This document shows, piece after piece, positions 1 to 5,433 of a stretch of 7,828 nt of DNA. The stretch is taken from the NCBI GenBank assembly GCA_045579195.1, contig JAZNLR010000045.1:1-7828 (forward strand), written 5' to 3'. The DNA comes from JAZNLR01 sp045579195 (GTDB taxonomy: Bacteria > Bacillota > Clostridia > Christensenellales > CAMQZB01). The position numbers and the translations under genes were made by a program. Under the pieces are notes generated by a model. It ran no database searches. It was not told the origin of the DNA and was given only the letters and a program-made list of their open reading frames with translations. Positions within the stretch are counted from its first letter, which is position 1. Every line of letters starts with the position of its first letter.

Positions 1-731
1 ACGGCAAAGAGGTTTTTGTGAACACTTGCAAGAAGCTTCACGATTTTATACTGAATGGCATTTGTGTCCTGGAACTCGTCAATGTGGATATATTTAAAGC
101 GCTCGGCATACTTTGCGCGTACTTCCTCGTTTGTCAAAAGCAACGTGTGAGCTTTCACAAGAAGATCGTCAAAATCAAGCGCATTGGACTCTTTTAAGCA
201 CGCCTCATACCCTGCGTACACCTCGCAAATCAAGTCGATGTCACGAAGGTCTTTGTTCTCAATTTCGTATTTTTCCGGCGAAAGCCCTTGATTTTTCGCA
301 TCCGAAATGTGGAAGCGCATCCTCTTTGCGATGCCTTCATCTTCCACGTCCTTTTCGTTTAAGATTCGCTTGATGACGTTGTTTTTCTCTTGCTCGGAGT
401 AAATGGAAAAGCGACTGTTATAACTTTCCCCCAACGCCTCGATGTCGCGGCGCAAAATGCGCGTACACATTGAGTGAATCGTACAGATCCACATCTCTTC
501 ACACGAATCCACCATCTTTTCAAGGCGCGCCTTCATCTCGTTTGCCGCCTTGTTTGTGAACGTGATCGCAAGAATCTCCCACGGCTCAGCAAGCCCGGAT
601 TCGACGATGTGCGCAATTCTGTGCGTCAAAACGCGCGTTTTTCCGCTTCCCGCGCCCGCAAAAACGAGAACGGCGCCCTCCGTGTCAAGGACGGCGCTCT
701 TTTGTTCTGGATTGAGCATCTCAAGATTCAT
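1..731 (-). CDS. pcrA: PcrA/UvrD-type superfamily 1A DNA helicase, N-terminal 243 residues (runs off left edge)
   Basis: ATP-dependent 3'-5' DNA helicase of the PcrA/UvrD/Rep group, which in this family unwinds DNA in nucleotide-excision and mismatch repair and clears proteins from DNA. The frame is open from an ATG at 731 to the window edge. Visible motifs are Walker A AGAGSGKT (residues 25-32), motif Ia TFTNKAANEM (57-66), motif Ib TIHSMCTRILRRD (84-96), LDFDDLL (185-191) and Walker B IDEFQDTN (217-224), where PcrA usually has DEYQDTN. The last codons, NLFA, lead into the expected GDDDQSIY motif beyond the edge. About one third of the usual ~720-750 residues is present. The start overlaps the yerC stop (ATGA, 728-731) with only a modest AAAGGA upstream, so translational coupling is likely. 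PcrA rather than another UvrD paralogue is inferred from the phylum and the yerC neighbour. Confidence 0.95.
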   Translation of the reverse strand, partial: MNLEMLNPEQKSAVLDTEGAVLVFAGAGSGKTRVLTHRIAHIVESGLAEPWEILAITFTNKAANEMKARLEKMVDSCEEMWICTIHSMCTRILRRDIEALGESYNSRFSIYSEQEKNNVIKRILNEKDVEDEGIAKRMRFHISDAKNQGLSPEKYEIENKDLRDIDLICEVYAGYEACLKESNALDFDDLLVKAHTLLLTNEEVRAKYAERFKYIHIDEFQDTNAIQYKIVKLLASVHKNLFA

Positions 732-1021
732 TCGTGGTCTTTCCTTTCGAGCGCCATCTTATATCCATCCGCGCCGTACTGCAAGCTTCTGTTGATTCGG
801 CTGATGGTCGCGGTGGATGCGCCCGTCTTCTCTGCAATATCCTGGTATGTATGTCCCTCGCTCAGCATCACAGCAACGTGATAACGCATTGCAAGCGAGC
901 GGAATTCATTCACCGTGCAGAGGTCTTCGAAAAAGCGATAGCATTCCTCTTTGTTCTCAAGCGACAAAATCGCGTCAAAGAGTAAGTTCATTTCTTCGGA
1001 TTCAAATTTGGAATGGTACAT
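728..1021 (-). CDS. yerC: YerC/YecD-family TrpR-like DNA-binding protein
   Basis: Small helix-turn-helix protein of the TrpR superfamily, YerC/YecD branch, common in Bacillota; its regulon and ligand are not established. The 97-residue product closely resembles Bacillus subtilis YerC from memory: it shares ECYRFFEDLCT (27-36), a TY..I...TGASTATISR helix-turn-helix (about 58-75) and a closing YG.DGYKMAL segment (82-91). I chose the ATG at 1021 because AAGGGG lies 8 nt upstream of it. The in-frame GTG at 1030, which would add three residues, sits inside that ribosome binding site. The gene has its own promoter (1052-1080) downstream of a strong terminator, and its stop overlaps the helicase start by 4 nt. 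Autoregulation, with regulation of the helicase, is a reasonable inference but is not shown by the sequence. Confidence 0.93.
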   Translation of the reverse strand: MYHSKFESEEMNLLFDAILSLENKEECYRFFEDLCTVNEFRSLAMRYHVAVMLSEGHTYQDIAEKTGASTATISRINRSLQYGADGYKMALERKDHE

Positions 1022-1051
1022 ATCGTTCACCCCTTATCATTGGTTACTTAT

Positions 1052-1080
1052 ATTTTAACAAATTAAAGTGTGGAAGTAAA
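1052..1080 (-). promoter_or_regulatory. Predicted sigma-A promoter of yerC-pcrA
   Basis: Reading the minus strand, a -35 TTTACT (1080-1075) and a -10 TAAAAT (1057-1052) are separated by exactly 17 bp. Transcription would start near 1045, giving a leader of about 25 nt before the yerC ATG. The position just after the terminator of the preceding gene supports it. A short inverted repeat, TTTAA-N4-TTAAA (1054-1067), overlaps the -10. Confidence 0.65.
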
Positions 1081-1101
1081 CCGTTTTTCAAAGAAAGTAT
1101 A

Positions 1102-1151
1102 CAAAAATAAGAAAAGTCGGGCGAAACAATTCTTTTGTTTTCGCCCGACTT
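1102..1151 (-). terminator. Strong intrinsic terminator after the unrecognised 139-aa gene
   Basis: Minus-strand transcript: arms 1151-1139 (AAGTCGGGCGAAA) and 1126-1114 pair perfectly over 13 bp around a short A-rich loop, followed by TTTTCTTATTTTTG. The stem starts 3 nt after the stop codon at 1154. It separates the upstream gene from yerC. The T-tract is interrupted, but the stem is long and GC-rich at its centre. Confidence 0.88.
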
Positions 1152-1153
1152 GA

Positions 1154-1573
1154 TCAAAAACGCAATTCCAATTTCCGAAGCTGATCTTTCATCCGCTTCT
1201 CCCGTTGGTACCGCTCGACAAGCCTCTGGTAGGTCTCCGAAAGCTCCAGAACGTACCGTCCGCGAGCCTCTGCGTCCATCCTTTCATAGCGCGCGCGGTT
1301 GATGAGCCGCCCGATTGGATTGACAACTTCCCCGTCGTCCATCATCTCCTTGACGGATTCATAGAGTTCGTCTTCCTCTGAATTATACTTCCGAATGCGC
1401 TCCCCAATGCAAGCTTGCAGACATTCGTCCACATACAGCCTGGAAATACCCTGTTTTTCCGCGTTGCGAAGAGCAAGCGAGCGCTTGTCCTTCATCTCGT
1501 CCCAAAAGCCGTTTTTCAACCTTCCCTTCGCATCGCACGCAAGCAAGCGCAACCGATCCCTTTCATGAACCAT
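1154..1573 (-). CDS. Unrecognised small charged protein (139 aa)
   Basis: I do not recognise this family. The product is soluble-looking, with no signal peptide or membrane segment, and about 42% of residues are charged (roughly 30 Lys/Arg against 28 Asp/Glu). The composition suggests mostly helix: a mixed N-terminal half with three Cys (13, 51, 55) and an acidic patch EEDELYESVKEMMDDGE (66-82), a break at NPIG (85-88), then an Arg/Glu-rich helix from about 91 to the end that could form a coiled coil. I chose the ATG at 1573 because GAGGAG lies upstream of it. The upstream in-frame GTG at 1609 falls inside the rpsU terminator stem. The gene lies between two intrinsic terminators, directly after rpsU, a place where yqeY is often found; the sequence does not resemble YqeY as I recall it. 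Open frame, good ribosome binding site and dedicated terminator argue that it is a real gene. Confidence 0.8.
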   Translation of the reverse strand: MVHERDRLRLLACDAKGRLKNGFWDEMKDKRSLALRNAEKQGISRLYVDECLQACIGERIRKYNSEEDELYESVKEMMDDGEVVNPIGRLINRARYERMDAEARGRYVLELSETYQRLVERYQREKRMKDQLRKLELRF

Positions 1574-1609
1574 AAAAAAACACTCCTCATTTTTGACATA
1601 AAAAAACAC
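1571..1609. repeat. 13-bp direct repeat at the rpsU terminator / 139-aa gene start
   Basis: The 13-mer CATAAAAAAACAC (plus strand) occurs exactly at 1571-1583 and 1597-1609, 26 bp apart; on the coding strand it reads GTGTTTTTTTATG. One copy carries the T-tract of the rpsU terminator. The other ends with the start codon of the next gene, placing seven T residues between its ribosome binding site and its ATG. Confidence 0.85.
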
Positions 1610-1646
1610 CCGCGACGTTGTCGAACTTCCGACTTTGTCACAGGTG
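1600..1646 (-). terminator. Intrinsic terminator after rpsU
   Basis: Minus-strand transcript: a 10-bp outer stem (CACCTGTGAC 1646-1637 with GTCGCGGGTG 1616-1607, including two G-T pairs) and a nested inner GTCG/CGAC stem (1633-1630 with 1623-1620), followed by seven T residues (1606-1600). It starts 16 nt after the rpsU stop. The internal loops make it less rigid than the other terminators here, so partial read-through into the next gene is possible. Confidence 0.82.
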
Positions 1647-1662
1647 CATTTTTTTGATTGAT

Positions 1663-1842
1663 TTAGTTCTTGTTGCCACGCTTTCTTGCAGCCTCGGCTT
1701 TCTTCTTACGGCGAACGCTCGGCTTCTCATACTGCTCTTTCTTCCTCAGATCACCGATGATACCGTCACGGGCACATTTACGCTTAAAACGACGAATTGC
1801 ATTGTCCAGCGTCTCGTTCTCGCCCACTCTAATCGTTGACAT
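1663..1842 (-). CDS. rpsU: Small ribosomal subunit protein bS21
   Basis: Ribosomal protein of the 30S platform, close to the 3' end of 16S rRNA and the anti-Shine-Dalgarno region. The 59-residue product has the typical S21 opening MSTIRVGENETLDNAIRRFKR, a CARDGIIGDLRKKEQYEKPS centre and a very basic tail (RRKKKAEAARKRGNKN). Length fits the family (about 57-70 residues). The ATG at 1842 follows a strong AAGGAGGG with 8 nt spacing; an upstream in-frame TTG at 1872 is rejected because it would add ten residues absent from S21. It has its own strong promoter and terminator and so can be a monocistronic transcript. Confidence 0.98.
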   Translation of the reverse strand: MSTIRVGENETLDNAIRRFKRKCARDGIIGDLRKKEQYEKPSVRRKKKAEAARKRGNKN

Positions 1843-1851
1843 TTCACAACC

Positions 1852-1892
1852 CTCCTTTTGAAAAGAAGTCAAAATAAGATTCGCTTATCTTA
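1852..1892 (-). promoter_or_regulatory. Structured rpsU leader with alternative hairpins at the ribosome binding site
   Basis: In the roughly 57-nt leader, TAAGAT (1892-1887) can pair with ATCTTA (1880-1875). Downstream, CUUCUUU (1868-1862) can pair with AAAGGAG (1858-1852), covering the Shine-Dalgarno. Alternatively UUUUGA (1874-1869) pairs with UCAAAA (1861-1856), leaving GGAGG free. The last two hairpins exclude each other. All stems are AU-rich and short, so this is a suggestion only. Confidence 0.35.
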
Positions 1893-1905
1893 CCGTACCC
1901 ATAAA

Positions 1906-1933
1906 ATTATACGGATTTTCCAATAAAAGTCAA
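1906..1933 (-). promoter_or_regulatory. Strong sigma-A promoter of rpsU
   Basis: Minus strand: -35 TTGACT (1933-1928) and a perfect -10 TATAAT (1911-1906) with a 16-bp spacer. Transcription would begin near 1899, about 57 nt before the rpsU ATG. It is the closest match to consensus in the window, fitting a highly expressed ribosomal protein gene. Confidence 0.85.
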
Positions 1934-1973
1934 GAAGAATGATGCGAAAAAATCAAAGATTTCTGCATTTTTC

Positions 1974-1995
1974 AAAAAACTTCCGCGAATTTTCG
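1974..1995 (-). terminator. Weak terminator-like element after the HIT gene
   Basis: Just after the HIT stop, the minus-strand transcript reads AAAATTC-GCG-GAAG followed by six T residues; TTC pairs with GAA and AAAA with TTTT around a bulged G. The stem is short and AU-rich. It is in the right place to end the prmA operon before the rpsU promoter, but its strength is doubtful. Confidence 0.3.
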
Positions 1996-1996
1996 A

Positions 1997-2347
1997 TTAT
2001 TTCTCAAGATGGGATTCCCAGCCAAGCTTCTGACCGCTCAAAATGTGAACGTGCAGATGCGGAACGGTCTGCCCTGCGTTGTCCTTCTGATTGATGATGA
2101 CGCGGAAACCGTCTTCAAGCTCCAACTCCGCCTTCAAATCCTTGAGCTTCATGAAGCACTTTGCAAGGTTTGCGGCATCTTCCTCTGTCATACACTCCAA
2201 CAGAGGATAATGCTTCTTCGGGATCATCAAAAAGTGATTCTTCGCAACGGGCTCGATGTCGCGAATGATGATCATCAAATCGTCTTCATACACTCTCGGG
2301 GAGGGAATTTCTCCCTTGATTATTTTGCAAAAAATACAGTTTTCCAT
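1997..2347 (-). CDS. hinT: HIT-family nucleotide hydrolase (HinT type)
   Basis: Histidine-triad protein of the Hint branch, a cytoplasmic hydrolase of purine nucleoside phosphoramidates and acyl-adenylates; the physiological substrate in bacteria is unclear. The 116-residue product starts MENCIFCKII with a CxxC pair (4, 7), has N86 and AGQTV (91-95), and ends in the signature HLHVHIL (97-103), where His99 is the expected nucleophile, then LGW (108-110). Length is typical. Two adjacent ATG codons (2350 and 2347) are possible; I prefer 2347 because GGAGG lies 7 nt upstream of it against 4 nt for 2350. The first ATG overlaps the mtaB stop and the second abuts it, so the gene is the last member of the prmA operon and is probably translationally coupled to mtaB. 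Confidence 0.95.
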   Translation of the reverse strand: MENCIFCKIIKGEIPSPRVYEDDLMIIIRDIEPVAKNHFLMIPKKHYPLLECMTEEDAANLAKCFMKLKDLKAELELEDGFRVIINQKDNAGQTVPHLHVHILSGQKLGWESHLEK

Positions 2348-3618
2348 CATTGAACCTCCACTCCGTAAACTCCGTCCAACTCTTTGTTTCTTCCGCCGAT
2401 CTTCACGCGGATAAGTTTCCCAAGCGGCGTTTCTTTCGGAAGGCAAACGCGGATGTAATTCTCCGTGTACCCCGTCACGAAATCGCCCTCAAGCTGTTCG
2501 GTAAGAACAGTATAGCACTGCCCTTCAAATTTTGCAAGAAAACGGTCGCGCAATTTTTCACGCACCGACAAAAGCCGTGAAACTCGCTCCGTCTTGATCT
2601 CACCCGAAAGGTCAGGCATCTTTGCCGCATTCGTTCCCTCTCGTTTCGAGAACGGGAAGACGTGCAGATCGCCAAACCCCACCTTTTCACAGTGGGAAAC
2701 GCACTCGCAAAACTCCTCCTCACCTTCCGCGGGGAATCCGACGATGACGTCCGTCGTGATGTTTGCATCTGGAAAGAAACGATAGATGCGCTCAACAGCC
2801 GATAAGTACTCCTCTGCAGTATACTTCCGATTCATTGCGCGAAGCACGCGATCGCTTCCCGACTGAAGGGAAAGATGAAAATGCGGGCAGACCCCGATTT
2901 CCTTGACCGCGGTCAAAAACGCATCGTCGATCACGCCAACTTCAAGCGAGCCCAAACGAATGCGCGCAGGCACTTTGGAAAGGGCAAGCAAAAGTGCGGT
3001 GAGTGATGACCCCGTGTTTCTTCCATAATCAGACAGGTTGATACCGGTGAGGACAATTTCCTTTGCCTCTTTATTGACCTCGATCTCATTTAAGATGCTC
3101 TCAATCGAACGGGAGCGCGAGCGGCCGCGTAAGTACGGGATCAAGCAGTACGAACAGAAGTTGTTGCACCCGTCCTGCACCTTGATGAACGCACGCGTGT
3201 GCATGCTTTCGAAAATAAAGTCGTCTTCATAAGCCAACGGAAGTTCCATCGCCACGCAGACCTCTTTTGGAAGAACTTCCCTTTTCAAGTCTTCAATGAC
3301 GTTCAGAACGTTCACCTTGCCGGCAACACCTGAAACGTACACAACGTTTTCTTTGGTTTCAAATCGCTCTGCCGCGTTCTCGCTGGCACAACCGATAACG
3401 ATCACCTTTGCGTGATCCGAAAGCTTCCTGATTTTTGTCAAGACATTCCTGGACTTTCTCTCCGCCTCTGCCGTGACGGCGCAGGTGTTGACGATGAACA
3501 CGTCTGCAGGCGCGAGCCCCTCAAAAACCTCGTATCCACGCTCTTTGAGTGCACGGTAAAGTCCGCCGCTTTCACACTGGTTGACCTTGCAGCCCAACGT
3601 ATAGATGCAGATCTTCAC
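2347..3618 (-). CDS. mtaB: tRNA (N6-threonylcarbamoyladenosine(37)-C2)-methylthiotransferase MtaB
   Basis: Radical-SAM enzyme that converts t6A37 to ms2t6A37 in ANN-decoding tRNAs, which stabilises codon-anticodon pairing. The 423 residues show the full domain order. The N-terminal UPF0004 domain has its three cluster cysteines, C10 (TLGCKVNQCES), C46 (VNTCAVT) and C77 (IGCAS). The radical-SAM core has CNNFCSYC (C151, C155, C158), followed by RGRSRSR and HLSLQSGSD (248-256). A C-terminal TRAM-like domain follows from about 365. The length and the TLGCKVNQ opening fit MtaB (YqeV) better than MiaB or RimO. The start is a GTG at 3618, supported by GGAGG 7 nt upstream; it overlaps the rsmE stop by 4 nt (GTGA). 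Confidence 0.97.
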   Translation of the reverse strand: MKICIYTLGCKVNQCESGGLYRALKERGYEVFEGLAPADVFIVNTCAVTAEAERKSRNVLTKIRKLSDHAKVIVIGCASENAAERFETKENVVYVSGVAGKVNVLNVIEDLKREVLPKEVCVAMELPLAYEDDFIFESMHTRAFIKVQDGCNNFCSYCLIPYLRGRSRSRSIESILNEIEVNKEAKEIVLTGINLSDYGRNTGSSLTALLLALSKVPARIRLGSLEVGVIDDAFLTAVKEIGVCPHFHLSLQSGSDRVLRAMNRKYTAEEYLSAVERIYRFFPDANITTDVIVGFPAEGEEEFCECVSHCEKVGFGDLHVFPFSKREGTNAAKMPDLSGEIKTERVSRLLSVREKLRDRFLAKFEGQCYTVLTEQLEGDFVTGYTENYIRVCLPKETPLGKLIRVKIGGRNKELDGVYGVEVQ

Positions 3619-4358
3619 GCTTGCACCTCCCCGCTCATCTCGCCGAGCGCGAACATCACGACGGACGTGAGCGCGATTGCCGCTGTTTCACAGCGTAAAA
3701 TGCGCGTTCCCAAACTGACGCGCTCCGAACACTTGGAAAGAAGCTCGATCTCCTCTTCAGAGAATCCACCTTCGCTTCCAACGACAAGCGCAACGCGCTT
3801 CACTTGCTTCCCTGAAAGCAGCTTGTCGATGCCATCCTTTCGTTCGGTTTCACACGCGAAGACGACAAGATCAAACTCCGAAAAAGCCTCAGGCAGTTTT
3901 GACACATGCGTGCAGCTTGCAATGTGCGGAGGAACGGCACGGCCACACTGTTTTGCCGCTTCCACGGCAATCTTTGAAAGCCTGTCCGTCTTTCCCTCTT
4001 TCGCCTTTGCAACCGTGTAACGTGACTCAAATGGAACAACACAGGTAACGCCGAGCTCAGTGCACTTCTGCACAATCAAATCCATCTTTTCACCCTTGGC
4101 AAGTCCTTGAAAAAGGGTCACCTGAACGCTCGGTTCACAACCGTTTTTCTCGCAAGAAAGCTCGCGCGCAACGACGGCACGCTTTGTGATCTCCTCGATC
4201 TCACAAAGGCGGTCAAAACCGTCTCCCGTACAGACGATGATGCGATCCCCACAGGCAAGGCGAAGGACGTTGACGATGTGATTGCGGTCCTCTTCAATTG
4301 TGATTTTGCCATCCGAAACGTCTTCCGGGCGGACAAAAAATCTTCGATATCCTGCCAT
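3615..4358 (-). CDS. rsmE: 16S rRNA (uracil(1498)-N3)-methyltransferase RsmE
   Basis: SPOUT-class methyltransferase that methylates N3 of U1498 in helix 44 of 16S rRNA, at the decoding region. The 247-residue product has an N-terminal PUA-like RNA-binding part (RRFFVRPED, then NHIVNVLRLACGDRI at 26-40), the family segment KGEKMDLIVQKCTELGV (88-104), and the C-terminal knot with VVGSEGGFSEEE (192-203) and LGTRILRCETAAIA (216-229), which bind S-adenosylmethionine. Length is normal. The ATG at 4358 lies 2 nt after the prmA stop; its AGAGG ribosome binding site is made from the last codons of prmA. The product is relatively Cys-rich (about a dozen Cys), suggesting an anaerobic or reducing habitat, though weakly. 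Confidence 0.97.
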   Translation of the reverse strand: MAGYRRFFVRPEDVSDGKITIEEDRNHIVNVLRLACGDRIIVCTGDGFDRLCEIEEITKRAVVARELSCEKNGCEPSVQVTLFQGLAKGEKMDLIVQKCTELGVTCVVPFESRYTVAKAKEGKTDRLSKIAVEAAKQCGRAVPPHIASCTHVSKLPEAFSEFDLVVFACETERKDGIDKLLSGKQVKRVALVVGSEGGFSEEEIELLSKCSERVSLGTRILRCETAAIALTSVVMFALGEMSGEVQA

Positions 4359-4360
4359 TG

Positions 4361-5302
4361 TTACCTCTTTTGAAAAATGACGCCATACCATTCGCCCTTC
4401 TTCTCTGTGCGAACGTGATCAAAGCCTGCTTCGCCAAAGCAATCCATGACCTCTTCCAATCTTCCCTCGATGATACCGCTCAAAATGAGGTGTTTGCCGG
4501 AGGGAACAAAGCGGCCAATGTCGTCCTTCATCAGGACGAGGATGTTTGCAGTGATGTTGGAAACGCAGACGTCACAAGGCGTGTCCAACTTTTCAAGGAG
4601 GTTTGCCTCCGTGATTTCAACCTCTTCCAAAACGCCGTTTAATTTGCTGTTCATCTCAGCCGAGCGAACTGCAACCGGGTCGATGTCTGACATCAGAACA
4701 CGGCCTGCGCCGAGCTTCTTTGCCGTGATGCCCAAAATTCCGCTTCCGCAACCAATGTCAGCAACCGTTGCGCCGCGCAGATCAAAATCCTGCATCAGGG
4801 AAATGCAGAGGGATGTCGTTTCATGTTCCCCCGTTCCAAACGCCATTCCCGGATCGATGAGAACGACCTTTTCATCTTCTTTTGCGGGATAATCGATCCA
4901 AACGGGACAGATGACAACTTTGCGGATGGGAATGGGCTTATAGTGCTTCTTCCAGATCTCCATCCATTCCATATCGTCGATCTTACGCGTGACAAGCTCC
5001 AAACTTCCCGTTTCAAGATTACCTGCCGAAAGAACCTTCAACTCCTCAATTGCAGCGTTGATTTCGGCATATCTGCGATCGAATTCAGAGACTGGAACAA
5101 ATCCCTTGACATACGCATTGCGATCTCCGTTTTTCAAAAGGTCTTCCTCGACGTAATCCCACGCGCGAGGATTCGAAAGAACGTCCAAAAGGTCCTTTCT
5201 GTCCAACACGCAAACGCCTTCACAACGCTGCTCCCAAAACAGATTTGCAACGAGCTCAGACGCTTCCGACGTCGTTGAAACCGTAATCTCCATCCACTGC
5301 AT
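4361..5302 (-). CDS. prmA: Ribosomal protein L11 methyltransferase PrmA
   Basis: Class I S-adenosylmethionine-dependent methyltransferase that trimethylates ribosomal protein uL11. The 313-residue product has an N-terminal substrate-recognition domain (MEITVSTTSEASELVANLF and WMEIWKKHYKPIPI at 113-126), the PrmA motif IDPGMAFGTGEHETT (149-163), the SAM-binding DIGCGSGIL (182-190), acidic SDIDP (205-209) and catalytic-face NITANIL (249-255). Length matches the family (about 310). I chose the ATG at 5302 because AGGAG lies 9 nt upstream; a TTG at 5329 would add nine residues unlike the family. It is first in the prmA-rsmE-mtaB-HIT group with its own promoter, separated from dnaJ by a terminator. 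Confidence 0.97.
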   Translation of the reverse strand: MQWMEITVSTTSEASELVANLFWEQRCEGVCVLDRKDLLDVLSNPRAWDYVEEDLLKNGDRNAYVKGFVPVSEFDRRYAEINAAIEELKVLSAGNLETGSLELVTRKIDDMEWMEIWKKHYKPIPIRKVVICPVWIDYPAKEDEKVVLIDPGMAFGTGEHETTSLCISLMQDFDLRGATVADIGCGSGILGITAKKLGAGRVLMSDIDPVAVRSAEMNSKLNGVLEEVEITEANLLEKLDTPCDVCVSNITANILVLMKDDIGRFVPSGKHLILSGIIEGRLEEVMDCFGEAGFDHVRTEKKGEWYGVIFQKR

Positions 5303-5347
5303 ATGTTCATTCTCCTTTGTGATTGTCAAAAATTATCTTCTTCTTTC

Positions 5348-5377
5348 ATTAAAGCACGCCGACCTTGATTCTGTCAA
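5348..5377 (-). promoter_or_regulatory. Predicted sigma-A promoter of the prmA-rsmE-mtaB-HIT operon
   Basis: Minus strand: a perfect -35 TTGACA (5377-5372) and a -10 TTTAAT (5353-5348) separated by 18 bp. Transcription would start near 5341, giving a leader of about 40 nt. It sits immediately after the dnaJ terminator, as expected for a new transcription unit. Confidence 0.75.
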
Positions 5378-5398
5378 GAAAGCGCGCCTGTTTCTTGC

Positions 5399-5430
5399 AA
5401 AAAAAACGGAGAACTTTCGTCTCCGTTTTT
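5399..5430 (-). terminator. Strong intrinsic terminator after dnaJ (possibly bidirectional)
   Basis: Minus-strand transcript: AAAAACGGAGA (5430-5420) pairs perfectly over 11 bp with TCTCCGTTTTT (5412-5402) around a 7-nt loop, and the T-run continues to 5399 (eight T in all). It begins 4 nt after the dnaJ stop. On the plus strand the same hairpin is followed by five T residues, so it could also stop antisense transcription. It ends the dnaK-dnaJ heat-shock operon. Confidence 0.92.
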
Positions 5431-5433
5431 CAC

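Noticed and set aside
474..881. Plus-strand open frames antisense to pcrA and yerC
   Set aside because: The minus-strand frames carry clear helicase and helix-turn-helix motifs; the plus-strand translations have none.
1574..1609. Longer start (GTG at 1609) for the 139-aa gene
   Set aside because: The GTG is part of the rpsU terminator stem and lacks a ribosome binding site, while the ATG at 1573 has GAGGAG upstream.
1843..1872. TTG start at 1872 for rpsU
   Set aside because: It would translate through the Shine-Dalgarno; S21 normally starts at MSTI-like sequence, here at 1842.
1843..1996. Hidden small RNA, tRNA or gene in the HIT-rpsU gap
   Set aside because: The 154 nt are explained by a weak terminator-like element, the rpsU promoter and its leader; no tRNA fold or further open frame with a ribosome binding site is seen.
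2348..2446. Extended start of the HIT gene at 2446
   Set aside because: It would overlap mtaB by about 100 nt and add 33 residues absent from the family; MENCIFCKI is the normal HIT opening and follows GGAGG.
3412..4020. Plus-strand open frame of 202 codons
   Set aside because: It is antisense to the mtaB-rsmE junction, both of which are well-supported conserved genes; no ribosome binding site or domain stands out.
5324..5329. Second TTGACA near prmA
   Set aside because: No -10 box lies at suitable spacing, and a transcript from it would begin at or inside the prmA start.
5330..5433. CIRCE (HrcA) operator near dnaJ or prmA
   Set aside because: No TTAGCACTC-N9-GAGTGCTAA-like inverted repeat is visible; it is expected upstream of the operon beyond the right edge.
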